From Oceanobacillus jordanicus (GTDB lineage: Bacteria > Bacillota > Bacilli > Bacillales > Amphibacillaceae), in assembly GCF_022095695.1 (NCBI RefSeq), contig NZ_JAIFZM010000004.1:62001-126000 (forward strand): a stretch of DNA of 64,000 bases, in the 5' to 3' direction. Below, one piece after another: positions 46,674 to 57,309 of this stretch (position 1 is its first letter; every line of letters begins with the position of its first letter). The translations under genes and the position numbers were made by a program. Under the pieces are notes generated by a model. It did no database searches and was not told where the DNA came from. It saw only the letters and a list, made by a program, of their open reading frames with translations.

Positions 46674-46700
46674 AAGGATATTTAGAAGTTATGTAGAATA
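46674..46700 (+). promoter_or_regulatory. sigma-H promoter of spo0A
   Basis: AAGGATATT (-35, 46674-46682) and GTAGAAT (-10, 46693-46699) fit the sigma-H consensus RnAGGAwWW and RnnGAAT with an 11-base gap. It lies about 45 bases before the gene and corresponds to the B. subtilis sporulation promoter Ps. Confidence 0.75.
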
Positions 46701-46744
46701 AGTAAGAATAAGAAGAGTTTACTACATAAAGGAGGAGCTTTTGA

Positions 46745-47521
46745 GTGGATAAAATTTCGGTTTGTTTGGTGGATGATAACAGAGAGTTAGTGCAGTTAAT
46801 GGAGGATTACTTTGAAGAGCAAGAAGATATTGAGGTGATTGGTACAGCATTCAATGGCAGAGATTGTCTTACAATGTTAGAAGACCATGAACCCGACGTG
46901 TTAATATTAGATATTATTATGCCACATGTTGACGGTCTTGCCGTTTTAAATACAGTTCGAGGAATGGATGGCAACAAGCCAAATGTAATTATGCTAACAG
47001 CATTTGGCCAAGAGGAAGTAATGAAAAAGGCCGTAGATTTAGGTGCTTCCTATTTTATATTAAAACCGTTTGACCTTGACAACTTAGCTGATCAGGTTCG
47101 TCAGGTTCAGGGAACAAACTCGATGCCTTCTTCCGCCAAAAAGGTGGTACGTAAGGAAAAAAAGAAGCAAGATCTTGAAGCGAGTATTACGAATATTATT
47201 CATGAAATTGGTGTGCCTGCACATATTAAAGGCTACATGTATTTGCGAGAGGCAATTACGATGGTATATAACGACATAGAATTACTTGGTTCCATTACAA
47301 AGGTTCTTTATCCGGATATTGCTAAGAAGTTTAACACAACAGCTTCTCGTGTTGAAAGGGCGATTCGCCATGCGATTGAAGTAGCTTGGAGCAGGGGGAA
47401 TATAGATTCAATTTCCGCTTTATTTGGTTATACCATCTCCATTACAAAAGCAAAGCCAACAAATTCCGAATTCATCGCAATGGTTGCAGATCGTTTGAGA
47501 TTAGAACATAAAGCAAGTTAA
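46745..47521 (+). CDS. spo0A: master sporulation regulator Spo0A
   Basis: 258-residue response regulator. The receiver domain has the acidic pair Asp10/Asp11 and phosphorylation site Asp56 (LILDIIMPH). The C-terminal effector domain carries the DNA-binding region [22 protein letters not shown], nearly invariant in spore formers. GTG start at 46745 behind AAAGGAGGAG. Phosphorylated through Spo0F and Spo0B, it represses abrB and activates spoIIA, spoIIE and spoIIG. Ends in a strong bidirectional terminator. Confidence 0.98.
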   Translation: MDKISVCLVDDNRELVQLMEDYFEEQEDIEVIGTAFNGRDCLTMLEDHEPDVLILDIIMPHVDGLAVLNTVRGMDGNKPNVIMLTAFGQEEVMKKAVDLGASYFILKPFDLDNLADQVRQVQGTNSMPSSAKKVVRKEKKKQDLEASITNIIHEIGVPAHIKGYMYLREAITMVYNDIELLGSITKVLYPDIAKKFNTTASRVERAIRHAIEVAWSRGNIDSISALFGYTISITKAKPTNSEFIAMVADRLRLEHKAS

Positions 47522-47534
47522 GATAACATAATAA

Positions 47535-47580
47535 AAGGAAAAAGATGATTCGCCTCAAGGGAATCATCTTTTTCCTTTTA
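47535..47580. terminator. terminator after spo0A
   Basis: Long stem AAAGGAAAAAGATGATTC with GAATCATCTTTTTCCTTT and a 9-base loop. A- and T-rich arms allow it to act in both directions, here also for the minus-strand aspartokinase. Confidence 0.93.
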
Positions 47581-47623
47581 TATTAATGTAGGATAAGAGG
47601 GTGTCTGCAAATTATTGCAAAAC

Positions 47624-48970
47624 TTAATCAAAAAACACATGATATAGCGATTCTACAGAACGGTTAAGGTCCGCCGCTTTTATCCCGAACATCATAGAAA
47701 CCTCTGAAGAACCCTGGTTAATCATCTCAATATTCACGTTAGCACTTGCAAGCGCGGTAGTTGCTTTTTGTGCAACACCAACAGTGCTAACTAAGCCTTC
47801 ACCTACCACCATAATCATAGCCAAGTCCCTGTGCATGATTATCGTGTCAGGATGTAGCTCATCGTATATACGCTTTGTTATGTTAGCTTCTTTCTCTTTT
47901 GTTAGCTTGCTGTCACGTATAATGACGGACATGTCATCAATACCAGACGGTGCATGCTCAAACGAGACGCCTTCATCCTCTAAAATGTTCAATAGTTTCC
48001 TACCAAAGCCAATTTCTCTGTTCATAAGGTATTTACTTACATACAAACTGCTAAATCCGGTGTCACTTGCAATACCAACGACACATTTTTCGTCTTGTTT
48101 TTTCTCAGCTACAATATTTGTTCCTGGTAAGTGTGGTTTATTTGTATTTTTAATACACACAGGAATTTGTTCTTTAAAAGCTGGTATAAGTGCTTCGTCG
48201 TGAAAAACAGAAAATCCTGCATAGGAAAGTTCTCGCATTTCTTTGTATGTTAATGTCTTAATTTCTTTTGGATTTGCTACGATGGATGGGTTAACCGCAT
48301 AAACGGAATCCACATCTGTAAAATTTTCGTAGAGTGTTGCTTTTACTCCTGCTGCGACAATGGATCCGGTTATATCAGAACCACCTCTAGAAAACGTCAT
48401 TAATTCACCGTGCTCTGTGTATCCGAAAAATCCAGGTATAACTAATATTCCGACTTTTTCACGTAAGTTGTATATTCTTGCAAAGCTACCATCCAAAATT
48501 TGTGCATTACCTGGATCATTACTCACGATAATGCCAGCATCCTTTGGATTAATATAAGAAGCATCTAACCCAATCGAACAAAGATAGGCACTAAGAATCT
48601 TTGCAGAACTATCTTCCCCAATAGACTTTAGTGCATCTAGTTTGTAAATTGAGGATGCGTCTTGACTTATTACGGATTTAATTGTTTGTTCAATGTCCTC
48701 TAGCAGAGCTATATCAAGCGAAAGGTCTTCCGTTATCTCTCTAAAACGATCGATGACTTTTTCATAGCTTTGCTCATATGATTCACCATTTATGTATGCT
48801 TCCCCGAGCTGAATTAATAAATCGGTTATTTTTACATCATCAGGTGTCCTTTTACCTGGAGCAGAGACGACAATAATTTTTCTTGCGGGGTCGTCTTGAA
48901 TTATATTACCCACTTTTTGAAGTTGGGTTGCTGTTGCCATCGAGCTTCCCCCAAATTTTGCTACTTTCAT
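47624..48970 (-). CDS. yclM: aspartokinase III type
   Basis: 448 residues. Catalyses ATP-dependent phosphorylation of aspartate, the first step to lysine, threonine and methionine. The N-terminal KFGGSSMA, VSAPGKRTPDD, FSRGGSDITGS and YENFTDVDSVY blocks form the kinase domain; two ACT domains follow (GFSSLYVSKYLMNREIGFG; NVNIEMINQGSSEVSMMFG). Closest to B. subtilis YclM (454 residues, lysine plus threonine sensitive). It is not at its B. subtilis place, which is far from spo0A. No lysine riboswitch is visible upstream. Ribosome site AGGAGG. Confidence 0.94.
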   Translation of the reverse strand: MKVAKFGGSSMATATQLQKVGNIIQDDPARKIIVVSAPGKRTPDDVKITDLLIQLGEAYINGESYEQSYEKVIDRFREITEDLSLDIALLEDIEQTIKSVISQDASSIYKLDALKSIGEDSSAKILSAYLCSIGLDASYINPKDAGIIVSNDPGNAQILDGSFARIYNLREKVGILVIPGFFGYTEHGELMTFSRGGSDITGSIVAAGVKATLYENFTDVDSVYAVNPSIVANPKEIKTLTYKEMRELSYAGFSVFHDEALIPAFKEQIPVCIKNTNKPHLPGTNIVAEKKQDEKCVVGIASDTGFSSLYVSKYLMNREIGFGRKLLNILEDEGVSFEHAPSGIDDMSVIIRDSKLTKEKEANITKRIYDELHPDTIIMHRDLAMIMVVGEGLVSTVGVAQKATTALASANVNIEMINQGSSEVSMMFGIKAADLNRSVESLYHVFFD

Positions 48971-49128
48971 AAAAAGCCTCCTGAATCAATAATTTTTATA
49001 TAAAATAATAACACACTTCCAGAAATATGGACACTAAAAAACAGTAGAGATACCTCTTCGTTTTATCGCACTGAGTTAAAAGTTTTAAAAAAGAAGAATG
49101 TCGAGCTAAAGGGAGAACCTTCTTTCCA

Positions 49129-49161
49129 TAAAAAAAGATGGCTACTTGTCCATCTTTTTTG
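49129..49161 (-). terminator. terminator overlapping the yqzF stop
   Basis: On the minus strand CAAAAAAGATGG and CCATCTTTTTTT form the arms, and the loop ACAAGTAG contains the yqzF stop codon, so the terminator is part of the gene's last codons. Confidence 0.85.
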
Positions 49162-49384
49162 TTTGTTCTTTGTTTTTTTGTCTTTTCCGATCCCGATAAA
49201 CAATAAAACCTCCGATGAAGCCTAAGCCTGCAATGAAAAAGAGAAGACCGGCAACAAATTGTACACCTGTATGTAGAAAAATAGGATAGAATTCAGAAAA
49301 AAGTGCGTCTCTCATAAGTTTAATGCCAAATGCTGCAATAATACCTGGAATAAAGAGAACAATTAAGGCAAGTGATCTACTCAT
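49142..49384 (-). CDS. yqzF: DUF2627 membrane protein YqzF
   Basis: 80 residues with two membrane helices (about 4-24 and 36-62) and a strongly basic tail ([18 protein letters not shown]). Start [26 protein letters not shown] matches DUF2627, named YqzF, which neighbours bkdR in Bacillus. Ribosome site AAGGGGAAA. Its end is folded into its own terminator. Function unknown. Confidence 0.87.
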   Translation of the reverse strand: MSRSLALIVLFIPGIIAAFGIKLMRDALFSEFYPIFLHTGVQFVAGLLFFIAGLGFIGGFIVYRDRKRQKNKEQTKKMDK

Positions 49385-49519
49385 ATGATTTCCCCTTGGA
49401 TTATATATTCCTTATTATTATATCAGAGGTTGGACGCTAAATGTACCCCAAAGGTATTTGCCAAAGTATGCAGGATAGCGTATTATAGAACTGTGCAAAT
49501 TAATGCAAGGTGGGATGAG

Positions 49520-51583
49520 ATGAAGCGTGTACTTATCGTTGGGGCAGGTAAAGGCGGTAGTATTCTGTTAAACATACTTTATCAGGCAAACCAGATGAAC
49601 ATTGTAGCAGTAATTGATGTAGACAAACAGGCTGAAGGTTTAGAGGTTGCCCAAAAGTATGGAATTGAAATAGGTCATGACTGGAAAAAGTGGATAGACA
49701 AAGATATAGACATTATTATTGAAGCAACAGGGAAAGAACAGGTACTGGATGAAATTGTTGACAAACGAAACAGAAAAACAGTTGTAATCCCAGGAAGTGT
49801 TGCATACATAATCTCGGAGCTTTTTAACGAGAAAGAAGCCTTGCTTGAACGCATAAAGCTGGAGATGAACAATCAACATCTTATTTTAAATAACATTCGA
49901 GACGGAATGATTGTTGTTAATAATCAAGGTGTTGTTCAGTTTGTGAATAAAAGTGCTGAACAAATTATTGGTCTAGCGAAAAAACAAGTAGAAGGGAAAT
50001 ATATCCAGACCGTTATACCCAATACTCGTCTACCAAAGATTCTTCGCAATAAGCGTAAAGAGGTAAACCAAAAATTAACGCTTGATAACGGGAAACAGAT
50101 CATTACTACGAGAATTCCTGTTATAGACGCTGAGCAAAATTTGGTTGGTGCGTTTGCTGTTTTTAAAGATATTACAGAGGTTGTGAACCTTGCAGAAGAA
50201 AATACGGACCTAAATGAGATAAAAACGATGCTAGAGGCAATAATTCATTCATCTGATGAAGCCATTACCGTCGTAGATGAAAACGGGAACGGGATGATGA
50301 TTAACCCTGCTTACACGCGAATCACTGGATTAAAGGAAGCAGATATAATCGGTAAGCCGGCAACAGTGGATATTTCTGAAGGGGAAAGCATGCATTTAAA
50401 GGTGCTGCAGACCCGCAGAGCTGTAAGAGGAGTTAGAATGAAAGTTGGCCCAGGACGTAAGGATGTTTATGTCAACGTAGCACCTATCATCGTGGATGGA
50501 AAAATAAAGGGTAGCGTCGGTGTTTTACATGATGTCTCAGAAATTCAGTCGCTAACCAGTGAACTAAGACGGGCTAGACAAATCATTCGTAACCTTGAAG
50601 CGAAATACACATTCCGAGACATTCTTGGGGATTCAGTGGAAATGAAGCTGGCTTTGGAACAGGCAAAGGTAGGAGCCAAAACACCAGCAATTGTATTGCT
50701 GAGAGGTGAGTCAGGTACTGGGAAGGAACTATTTGCCCACGCAATTCATAATGAAAGTGACAGGAAGCATAATAAATTCATTCGGGTAAATTGCGCGGCT
50801 ATTGCTGAATCGATTTTGGAAAGTGAGTTATTTGGTTATGAAGAGGGAGCGTTTTCGGGAGCCAAGCATGGTGGGAAAAAGGGTTACTTTGAAGAAGCAA
50901 ATAACGGTAGCATTTTCCTTGATGAAATCGGGGAATTATCTTTAAATATGCAAGCGAAATTATTGCGTGTACTCCAAGAGCAAGAGATTGTACGGGTAGG
51001 TGGCACAGAGCCAATTAGCATAAACGTTCGTATTATTGCTGCGACAAATGTTAACCTTGAAAAAGCAATAATAAAAAAATCATTTCGTGAAGATCTGTAT
51101 TATCGGTTGAATCGCCTCCCAATTTACATTCCAAGACTAAAGGAGAGGTTATCTGACCTGCCTGTTCTTGTTCAGCATATGATTCTAAAAATCAATGAAG
51201 ATTATGGACGTAATGTCCAATCGATTTCGGATGAAGCACTGAATAAGTTAAAGAACTACCATTGGCCAGGTAATATTAGGGAGCTAGAAAATGTAATTGG
51301 ACGTGCCATGATATACATGGACATGTCACAGGAAGAGATAAAAGCAAAAGATCTTCCTAATCTTCAATCAGTTCGAATAGAAACAGATACCCAGAATTTT
51401 ATTCCAAGGCAAGGACAACCACTCCAAGAGGCTATGGAAAAATTTGAACGTACTTATATATATGAAACATACAAGCAAAACAACTTTAATAAAACAAAAA
51501 CAGCTAAAGATTTAAAAATATCCATTCGTAATCTTTATTACAAAATGGAAAAATATAAAATTGAAAAAAACGACATGCAATAG
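49520..51583 (+). CDS. bkdR: sigma-54-dependent activator BkdR
   Basis: 687 residues from ATG 49520 (AAGGTGG before it); longer in-frame starts from 49385 lack such a site. N-terminal Rossmann-like domain ([15 protein letters not shown]), two PAS domains (about 125-235 and 245-350), AAA+ sigma-54 activator domain with Walker A GESGTGKE, a GAFSGA variant of the GAFTGA loop, Walker B FLDEIGEL, and a C-terminal Fis-type helix-turn-helix ([20 protein letters not shown]). Activates the ptb-bkd operon at the sigma-54 promoter downstream. Ligands of the sensory domains are unknown here. Confidence 0.96.
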   Translation: MKRVLIVGAGKGGSILLNILYQANQMNIVAVIDVDKQAEGLEVAQKYGIEIGHDWKKWIDKDIDIIIEATGKEQVLDEIVDKRNRKTVVIPGSVAYIISELFNEKEALLERIKLEMNNQHLILNNIRDGMIVVNNQGVVQFVNKSAEQIIGLAKKQVEGKYIQTVIPNTRLPKILRNKRKEVNQKLTLDNGKQIITTRIPVIDAEQNLVGAFAVFKDITEVVNLAEENTDLNEIKTMLEAIIHSSDEAITVVDENGNGMMINPAYTRITGLKEADIIGKPATVDISEGESMHLKVLQTRRAVRGVRMKVGPGRKDVYVNVAPIIVDGKIKGSVGVLHDVSEIQSLTSELRRARQIIRNLEAKYTFRDILGDSVEMKLALEQAKVGAKTPAIVLLRGESGTGKELFAHAIHNESDRKHNKFIRVNCAAIAESILESELFGYEEGAFSGAKHGGKKGYFEEANNGSIFLDEIGELSLNMQAKLLRVLQEQEIVRVGGTEPISINVRIIAATNVNLEKAIIKKSFREDLYYRLNRLPIYIPRLKERLSDLPVLVQHMILKINEDYGRNVQSISDEALNKLKNYHWPGNIRELENVIGRAMIYMDMSQEEIKAKDLPNLQSVRIETDTQNFIPRQGQPLQEAMEKFERTYIYETYKQNNFNKTKTAKDLKISIRNLYYKMEKYKIEKNDMQ

Positions 51584-51600
51584 TTTGCATGTTTGCATGC
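51573..51600. promoter_or_regulatory. candidate BkdR binding site (UAS)
   Basis: Perfect inverted repeat ACATGCAA TAGT TTGCATGT (51573-51592) followed by a third copy TTGCATGC (51593-51600). The bkdR stop codon is the TAG of the spacer. It lies about 60-80 bases upstream of the -24 element, the normal distance for an enhancer of this type. Confidence 0.7.
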
Positions 51601-51651
51601 TTGCGTCAAATCAATAGCACCTTAAATACGCGTTAATACGGCAAAAGGAAG

Positions 51652-51668
51652 TTGGCATGAAATTTGCT
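51652..51668 (+). promoter_or_regulatory. sigma-54 promoter of the bkd operon
   Basis: TTGGCATGAAATTTGCT matches the -24/-12 consensus TTGGCAC-N5-TTGC almost fully; the GG and GC dinucleotides are 12 bases apart. It precedes ptb by 32 bases. Confidence 0.95.
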
Positions 51669-51699
51669 ACATATATAATGGGCAGACAGGAGGTCAAAC

Positions 51700-52611
51700 T
51701 TGAAGAGTTTAGATGCGCTTATAACAACCAATCGAAATACAGAAAACAGAAAAACCGTGTCCATTGCAAATGCAGGAGATAAAGAAGTGTTACTGGCTGT
51801 ACGAGATGCTTTAGAACAAGATCTATGTTCATTTATACTATTCGGTAACGTGGAGAAAATTAAAGATGCAGCAATAGAGATTACCCTCGATTTGGAAAAT
51901 CCTTTTATTAATGTTAAAGAAACAGCGACACCTGATGCAGCGGCTCAAGCTGCTGTTAAGGCAGTTTCACAACAGGAAGCGGATGTTTTAATGAAAGGGA
52001 ATATTGCAACAAAGACGCTATTAAAGGCTGTTTTAAACAAGGAATTTGGACTTAGAACGGGAAACATTTTATCACATGTTGCGCTTTTTGAAATTCCCGG
52101 CCGTGAACGCTTGGTATTTTTAACAGATCCAGCAATGAACATCACGCCAAATTTAAAGGAAAAAGCCGAAATTATTAAAAATGCTGTGGTGGTAGCTAGA
52201 GGCATCGGTTTAGAGAAACCAAAAGTCGCGGTCCTAGCTCCTGTTGAAACAGTGAACGAGGCAATGCAGTCCACCGTTGATGCAGCATTACTTACGCAAA
52301 TGCAAAAACGTGGCCAAATTAAAAATTGTATTGTCGATGGTCCATTAGCTTTTGATAATGCTGTTTCTATTGAAGCAGCAAAGCATAAAGGTATCCAATC
52401 TGAAGTAGCAGGGGATCTAGACATTTTGTTAGTACCGACGATTGATGTTGGCAATGCACTTTATAAATCATTTATTTATTTTGCAGGTGCAAATGTGGCG
52501 GCTATGGTTAGTGGTGCAAAAGCACCAATTGTTTTGCCGTCGAGATCAGATGATGCAAAGAGTAAATTATACTCATTGTCTTTAGCTTTAGCTACTACAA
52601 CTACTTTTTAG
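51700..52611 (+). CDS. ptb: phosphate butyryltransferase
   Basis: 303 residues from TTG 51700 behind AGGAGGT. Converts branched acyl-CoA (isobutyryl, isovaleryl, 2-methylbutyryl) to acyl phosphate. Signatures ADVLMKGNIATKTLLKAVL, LSHVALFEIPG and DLDILLVPTIDVGNALYKS belong to the phosphate acetyl/butyryl transferase family. First gene of the operon behind the sigma-54 promoter; length matches B. subtilis Ptb (299). Confidence 0.95.
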   Translation: MKSLDALITTNRNTENRKTVSIANAGDKEVLLAVRDALEQDLCSFILFGNVEKIKDAAIEITLDLENPFINVKETATPDAAAQAAVKAVSQQEADVLMKGNIATKTLLKAVLNKEFGLRTGNILSHVALFEIPGRERLVFLTDPAMNITPNLKEKAEIIKNAVVVARGIGLEKPKVAVLAPVETVNEAMQSTVDAALLTQMQKRGQIKNCIVDGPLAFDNAVSIEAAKHKGIQSEVAGDLDILLVPTIDVGNALYKSFIYFAGANVAAMVSGAKAPIVLPSRSDDAKSKLYSLSLALATTTTF

Positions 52612-52623
52612 GAGGAAATTATA

Positions 52624-53718
52624 ATGGAAATATTTACTTATATGGAGAAATATGATTATGAACAGCTTGTTTTTTGTCAGGATAAGAGCTCTGGACTGAA
52701 GGCCATTATAGCCATACATGATACAACTTTAGGACCTGCACTTGGTGGGACTAGAATGTGGACATATAAATCTGAAGCAGAGGCGATTGAAGATGCACTT
52801 CGACTTGCTAAAGGCATGACATATAAAAATGCAGCTGCTGGATTAAATCTGGGTGGAGGGAAAACCGTTATTATCGGGGATCCGAAAAAAGATAAGAATC
52901 CAGAAATGTTCCGTGCCTTTGGTAGATATATTCAGGGGTTAAATGGTCGTTATATTACGGCAGAGGATGTTGGAACTACTGTCCATGATATGGATTTAAT
53001 TCACCTTGAAACAGATTTTGTAACAGGAATTTCACCTGAATCTGGTTCATCAGGCAATCCTTCCCCTGTCACTGCCTACGGCGTTTACAAAGGAATGAAA
53101 GCAGCAGCTATGGAAGCTTATGGTAGTGATTCACTAGAAGGAAAAACAGTTGCTATACAGGGAGTAGGAAATGTTGCGTATGCGCTCTGTGAATTCCTAC
53201 ATGAGGAAGGTGCTAAACTAATCGTAACAGATATCAATAAACAATCTGTTGAGAGAGCTGTAGAGGCATTTAATGCAACAGCGGTAGACCCGGATGATAT
53301 CTATGATGTTGATTGTGATATTTATGCACCTTGTGCATTGGGTGCAACAGTTAATGATGATACAATAAATCGATTAAAAGCAAAAATTATTGCTGGATCA
53401 GCAAATAATCAGCTTAAGTCTTCTAAGCACGGGGACATCATTCATGAAAAAGGGATCGTTTATGCACCAGACTATGTTATAAATTCTGGTGGTGTTATTA
53501 ATGTTGCGGACGAACTCGTTGGATATAATCAAAAACGTGCCATGAAAAAAGTTGAAACAATATATGATAGTTTAACAAGGGTATTTGAAATTTCCAGAAC
53601 TGATAACATTCCAACATATGTAGCTGCTGATCGTATGGCAGAAGAGCGGATTGAAGCGAAAAGAAATTCAAGAAGCCAATTTTTACTAAATGACCACCAT
53701 ATCCTGAGCAGAAGGTAA
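52624..53718 (+). CDS. bcd: leucine (branched-chain) dehydrogenase
   Basis: 364 residues. NAD-dependent oxidative deamination of leucine, isoleucine and valine to the keto acids used by the Bkd complex. [15 protein letters not shown] contains the catalytic Lys; GLNLGGGK and the NAD-binding [13 protein letters not shown] are complete. Family length is 364. Ribosome site AGGAGG, 12 bases after ptb. Confidence 0.97.
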   Translation: MEIFTYMEKYDYEQLVFCQDKSSGLKAIIAIHDTTLGPALGGTRMWTYKSEAEAIEDALRLAKGMTYKNAAAGLNLGGGKTVIIGDPKKDKNPEMFRAFGRYIQGLNGRYITAEDVGTTVHDMDLIHLETDFVTGISPESGSSGNPSPVTAYGVYKGMKAAAMEAYGSDSLEGKTVAIQGVGNVAYALCEFLHEEGAKLIVTDINKQSVERAVEAFNATAVDPDDIYDVDCDIYAPCALGATVNDDTINRLKAKIIAGSANNQLKSSKHGDIIHEKGIVYAPDYVINSGGVINVADELVGYNQKRAMKKVETIYDSLTRVFEISRTDNIPTYVAADRMAEERIEAKRNSRSQFLLNDHHILSRR

Positions 53719-53744
53719 TCGTGTGTGCAATGGAGGGTAATACT

Positions 53745-54863
53745 TTGCAATTAAATTACAGAAACTTAGTCATTAATCCTGGCTCTACTTCTACTAAAAT
53801 TGGGGTTTTTGAGAATGACATATGTATTTTCGAAAAGTCAATACGTCATAGTGGGGAAGATCTTAGCCAGTATTCCAACATAATGGATCAATATGATTTT
53901 AGAAAAAACGTTATTCTTGAACAATTAGACTATGAAGGCATTAACATTTCCAAATTGAGTGCTGTTTGCGGCAGGGGTGGTCTATTACAACCCATTGAAG
54001 GTGGAACTTATGAGGTGAACGACATCATGCTACATGACCTGCAAACCGGTTATAATGGCGAACATGCTTCAAACCTTGGAGGGATTATCGCTAATGAAAT
54101 TGCCAGTGGGTTAAACATCCCTGCATTTATTGTCGACCCGGTGGTTGTGGATGAACTTGCTGATATAGCACGATACTCAGGAGTACCAGAAATACCAAGA
54201 AAGAGCATCTTCCATGCTTTAAACCAAAAAGCTGTAGCGAGAAAAGCAGCCCGCGATGCTGAAAAAGCATATGAAGAGATGAATATGATTGTCACACATA
54301 TGGGCGGTGGAATAACCATAGGGGCCCATAAAGGTGGCAAAGTAATAGATGTAAACAACGGACTACATGGGGATGGCCCATTTTCTCCAGAACGTGCGGG
54401 AACGGTTCCAGCAGGTGATCTCGTTTCACTATGCTTTTCTGGAGAGTACTACGTTGGTGAAATTATGAAAAAAATAGTAGGGCAGGGTGGCCTAATGGCA
54501 TACCTTGAAACAAACGATGCAGTAGAAGTAGAAAAGCGAATTGCAGCCGGAGATACATACGCGGAAGAAGTATATGAAGCGATGGCTTATCAAATTGCAA
54601 AGGAAATCGGATCCATGGCTTCCGTTCTTCAGGGGAGAGTAGATCTGATCGTGCTTACTGGTGGCTTGGCTTATGGGAAAACCTTTACTGAAATGATTAT
54701 GAAACGGGTAAAGTGGATTGCTGATACGGTCGTATACCCAGGGGAAAATGAATTAGAGGCACTTAATGAGGGCGTTCTTCGAGTGCTTCGAGGGCAAGAA
54801 GAACCTAAAGTTTATCCTAATGATGATAAAGAGGAGCGATTCTTGTATGGCGAAAGAATATGA
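53745..54863 (+). CDS. buk: butyrate kinase
   Basis: 372 residues from TTG 53745, with GGAGGG eight bases upstream; a GTG at 53721 would sit before that site. Transfers phosphate from branched acyl phosphate to ADP, gaining [39 protein letters not shown] and LTGGLAYGK are acetate/butyrate kinase motifs. Overlaps lpdV by 17 bases. Confidence 0.96.
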   Translation: MQLNYRNLVINPGSTSTKIGVFENDICIFEKSIRHSGEDLSQYSNIMDQYDFRKNVILEQLDYEGINISKLSAVCGRGGLLQPIEGGTYEVNDIMLHDLQTGYNGEHASNLGGIIANEIASGLNIPAFIVDPVVVDELADIARYSGVPEIPRKSIFHALNQKAVARKAARDAEKAYEEMNMIVTHMGGGITIGAHKGGKVIDVNNGLHGDGPFSPERAGTVPAGDLVSLCFSGEYYVGEIMKKIVGQGGLMAYLETNDAVEVEKRIAAGDTYAEEVYEAMAYQIAKEIGSMASVLQGRVDLIVLTGGLAYGKTFTEMIMKRVKWIADTVVYPGENELEALNEGVLRVLRGQEEPKVYPNDDKEERFLYGERI

Positions 54864-56268
54864 TTTAGTCATTCTTGGTGGAGGAACGGGCGGCTATGTG
54901 GCTGCTATTCGTGCCTCCCAACTAGGAATGCAAGTAGCAGTAGTGGAAAAAGGAGAATTAGGTGGAACATGCCTGCATAGAGGCTGTATTCCATCAAAAG
55001 CTCTTTTAAGAAGTGCAGAGGTATTTAGACAGACAAAAGAAGCTGCCGAGTATGGTGTGGAAACGAAGGATCCGAGCATAAACTTTAATAAAGTACAAGA
55101 AAGAAAGAATAAAATTGTTGATACATTGCATAAAGGTGTACAAGGATTAATGAAAAAGGGGAAAATCGATGTTTTCCAGGGCTATGGCCGTATTTTAGGA
55201 CCAAGTATTTTTTCTCCAATGCCTGGAACCATATCCATTGAATATGCTAACGGCGATGAAAATACAATGATCGTCCCTAAAAATGTTCTTATCGCAACAG
55301 GCTCTAAACCTAAATCACTTCCTGGATTGGAACTGGACGGGGAAATGGTCATGAGTTCTGATGATGCTTTAAAAATGCAAACTCTCCCTAAGTCTATTCT
55401 TATTGTTGGAGGCGGCGTTATTGGTGTTGAATGGGCTTCTATGCTGACTGACTTTGGGGTAAAGGTGACTGTCTTGGAATATGCGACACAAATCTTACCA
55501 ACAGAGGATAAGGATGTTGCTTCAGAGGTTGAAAAGCAATTGAAAAAAAGAGGCGTAACGTTTGTTAAAGGTGCAAAGGTTCTTCCTGATAGTCTTGAAC
55601 TTAGCAGCAATGTAACTATTTCAGCAGAAAAAGCGGATGCCGTGGAATCCTATACTGCTGATAAAATGCTTGTGTCTGTCGGACGTGAAGCAAATACAAC
55701 CAACATTGGAATAGAAAACACGGACATTGTATTAGAAAATGGCTTTATCAAAACAAATGCATTCTTCCAAACGAAAGAATCACATATATACGCAATTGGA
55801 GATGTTATTGGTGGGATGCAACTTGCTCATGTGGCATCACACGAAGGTATTGTAGCTGTCGAGCATATGGCAGACGAAAAACCTCTTGCATTAGAATATG
55901 ATAATATTCCTTCTTGCATCTATTCAAGCCCTGAGGCGGCAAGCGTAGGTTTAACTGAGAAACAGGCTACTGAAAAAGGCTATGAAGTAAAGGTTGGAAA
56001 GTTTCCTTTTAAAGCAATTGGAAAAGCATTGGTTCACGGGGAATCAGAAGGCTTTGTAAAAATAGTTGCAGACAAGAAAACCGATGACTTGCTTGGTATT
56101 CATATGGTTGGTCCACATGTAACGGATCTTATCTCAGAAGCTGGACTTGCCAAAGTGTTGGATGCTACACCATGGGAGTTAGCTCATACAGTACACCCAC
56201 ATCCGACACTTTCCGAAATAGTTGGAGAAGCTGCTTTAGCAGTAGAAGGAAAGCAGATACATGGGTAA
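54847..56268 (+). CDS. lpdV: dihydrolipoamide dehydrogenase, Bkd E3
   Basis: 473 residues. FAD enzyme that reoxidises the lipoyl group of the branched-chain keto acid dehydrogenase. N-terminal [18 protein letters not shown], redox pair in [16 protein letters not shown] site [15 protein letters not shown], and the C-terminal [11 protein letters not shown] with the active-site His. ATG 54847 has GAGGAG upstream; B. subtilis LpdV has 474 residues. Confidence 0.97.
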   Translation: MAKEYDLVILGGGTGGYVAAIRASQLGMQVAVVEKGELGGTCLHRGCIPSKALLRSAEVFRQTKEAAEYGVETKDPSINFNKVQERKNKIVDTLHKGVQGLMKKGKIDVFQGYGRILGPSIFSPMPGTISIEYANGDENTMIVPKNVLIATGSKPKSLPGLELDGEMVMSSDDALKMQTLPKSILIVGGGVIGVEWASMLTDFGVKVTVLEYATQILPTEDKDVASEVEKQLKKRGVTFVKGAKVLPDSLELSSNVTISAEKADAVESYTADKMLVSVGREANTTNIGIENTDIVLENGFIKTNAFFQTKESHIYAIGDVIGGMQLAHVASHEGIVAVEHMADEKPLALEYDNIPSCIYSSPEAASVGLTEKQATEKGYEVKVGKFPFKAIGKALVHGESEGFVKIVADKKTDDLLGIHMVGPHVTDLISEAGLAKVLDATPWELAHTVHPHPTLSEIVGEAALAVEGKQIHG

Positions 56269-56301
56269 AAGATAGTTTTAATGAAAAAGGAGGCTATTAA
56301 A

Positions 56302-57294
56302 TTGGGAAAAGAACGTCATGAAGCGTTAGGATTGACTGATGATCAGGTTATTGAAATGTTTAGAACCATGCTGCTTGCCAGAAAATTGGATGAGCGCATG
56401 TGGCTTTTAAATCGTGCTGGTAAAATTCCGTTTGTTATTTCCTGTCAGGGACAGGAGGCCGCTCAGGTAGGGGCTTCCTTTGCACTAGATCGGGAGAAAG
56501 ATTACACGGCACCATATTATCGAGATATGGGTGTGGTTCTAGCATTTGGTATGACCGCAAAAGAGTTGATGTTATCAGGTTTCGCAAAAGCAGAAGACCC
56601 TAACTCAGGTGGAAGACAGATGCCTGGGCATTTTGGCCAGAAAAAGAACAGAATTTTAAGTGGTTCTTCCCCAGTAACTACACAAGTACCACATGCAGTG
56701 GGCGTGGCACTAGCTGGTAAAATGGAAAAGAAGGATTTTGTTTCTTTTGTAACTCTTGGAGAAGGTTCATCTAATCAAGGGGACTTTCATGAAGGATTGA
56801 ACTTTGCAGGGGTACATAAGCTCCCTGTTATTACAATGGTAGAAAACAATAAATATGCGATATCTGTTCCAATAGAGAAACAAATTGCGAGCAAAAATGT
56901 TTCTGACCGTGCGATTGGTTATGGGATGCCTGGAGTAACGGTTGACGGAAATGACCCGTTAGCTGTATATAAAGCTGTTAAAGAAGCAAGAGAAAGGGCG
57001 ATCAACGGAGAAGGCCCGACCCTAATTGAAGCAGTTTCATACAGACTTACTGCACATTCTAGTGATGATGATGATCGTCAGTATCGCGAAAGTGATGAAG
57101 TGGAAGAAGCCAGGAAGAAGGATTCTATCATTACTTTTGCTGCGTACTTAAAGGAAAATGGTGTGTTAAGTGATGAATCGGAAAAAGAAATGATAGACGA
57201 AATTAACTCCATTGTAAATGAAGCAACTGACTATGCTGAGAACGCAGCATACGCTGAAGCGGAACATGCATTAAAATATGTTTATGAAGAGTAG
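56302..57294 (+). CDS. bkdAA: branched-chain keto acid dehydrogenase E1 alpha
   Basis: 330 residues from TTG 56302, AAGGAGG eight bases before; identical in length to B. subtilis BkdAA. Thiamine diphosphate motif GEGSSNQGDFHEGLNFAG to NNKYAIS, and GRQMPGHFG. The C-terminal segment RLTAHSSDDDDRQYR is the phosphorylation-loop-like region of E1 alpha subunits. Works with BkdAB. Confidence 0.97.
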   Translation: MGKERHEALGLTDDQVIEMFRTMLLARKLDERMWLLNRAGKIPFVISCQGQEAAQVGASFALDREKDYTAPYYRDMGVVLAFGMTAKELMLSGFAKAEDPNSGGRQMPGHFGQKKNRILSGSSPVTTQVPHAVGVALAGKMEKKDFVSFVTLGEGSSNQGDFHEGLNFAGVHKLPVITMVENNKYAISVPIEKQIASKNVSDRAIGYGMPGVTVDGNDPLAVYKAVKEARERAINGEGPTLIEAVSYRLTAHSSDDDDRQYRESDEVEEARKKDSIITFAAYLKENGVLSDESEKEMIDEINSIVNEATDYAENAAYAEAEHALKYVYEE

Positions 57295-57309
57295 GGAGGG
57301 AATAGAAAC

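Noticed and set aside
48971-49128. Lysine riboswitch before the aspartokinase
   Set aside because: The 158-base leader is too short and shows none of the conserved L-box sequence.
51945-52454. Minus-strand frame of 169 codons opposite ptb
   Set aside because: Shadow of the highly conserved ptb coding sequence; serine/threonine-rich and without a ribosome site.
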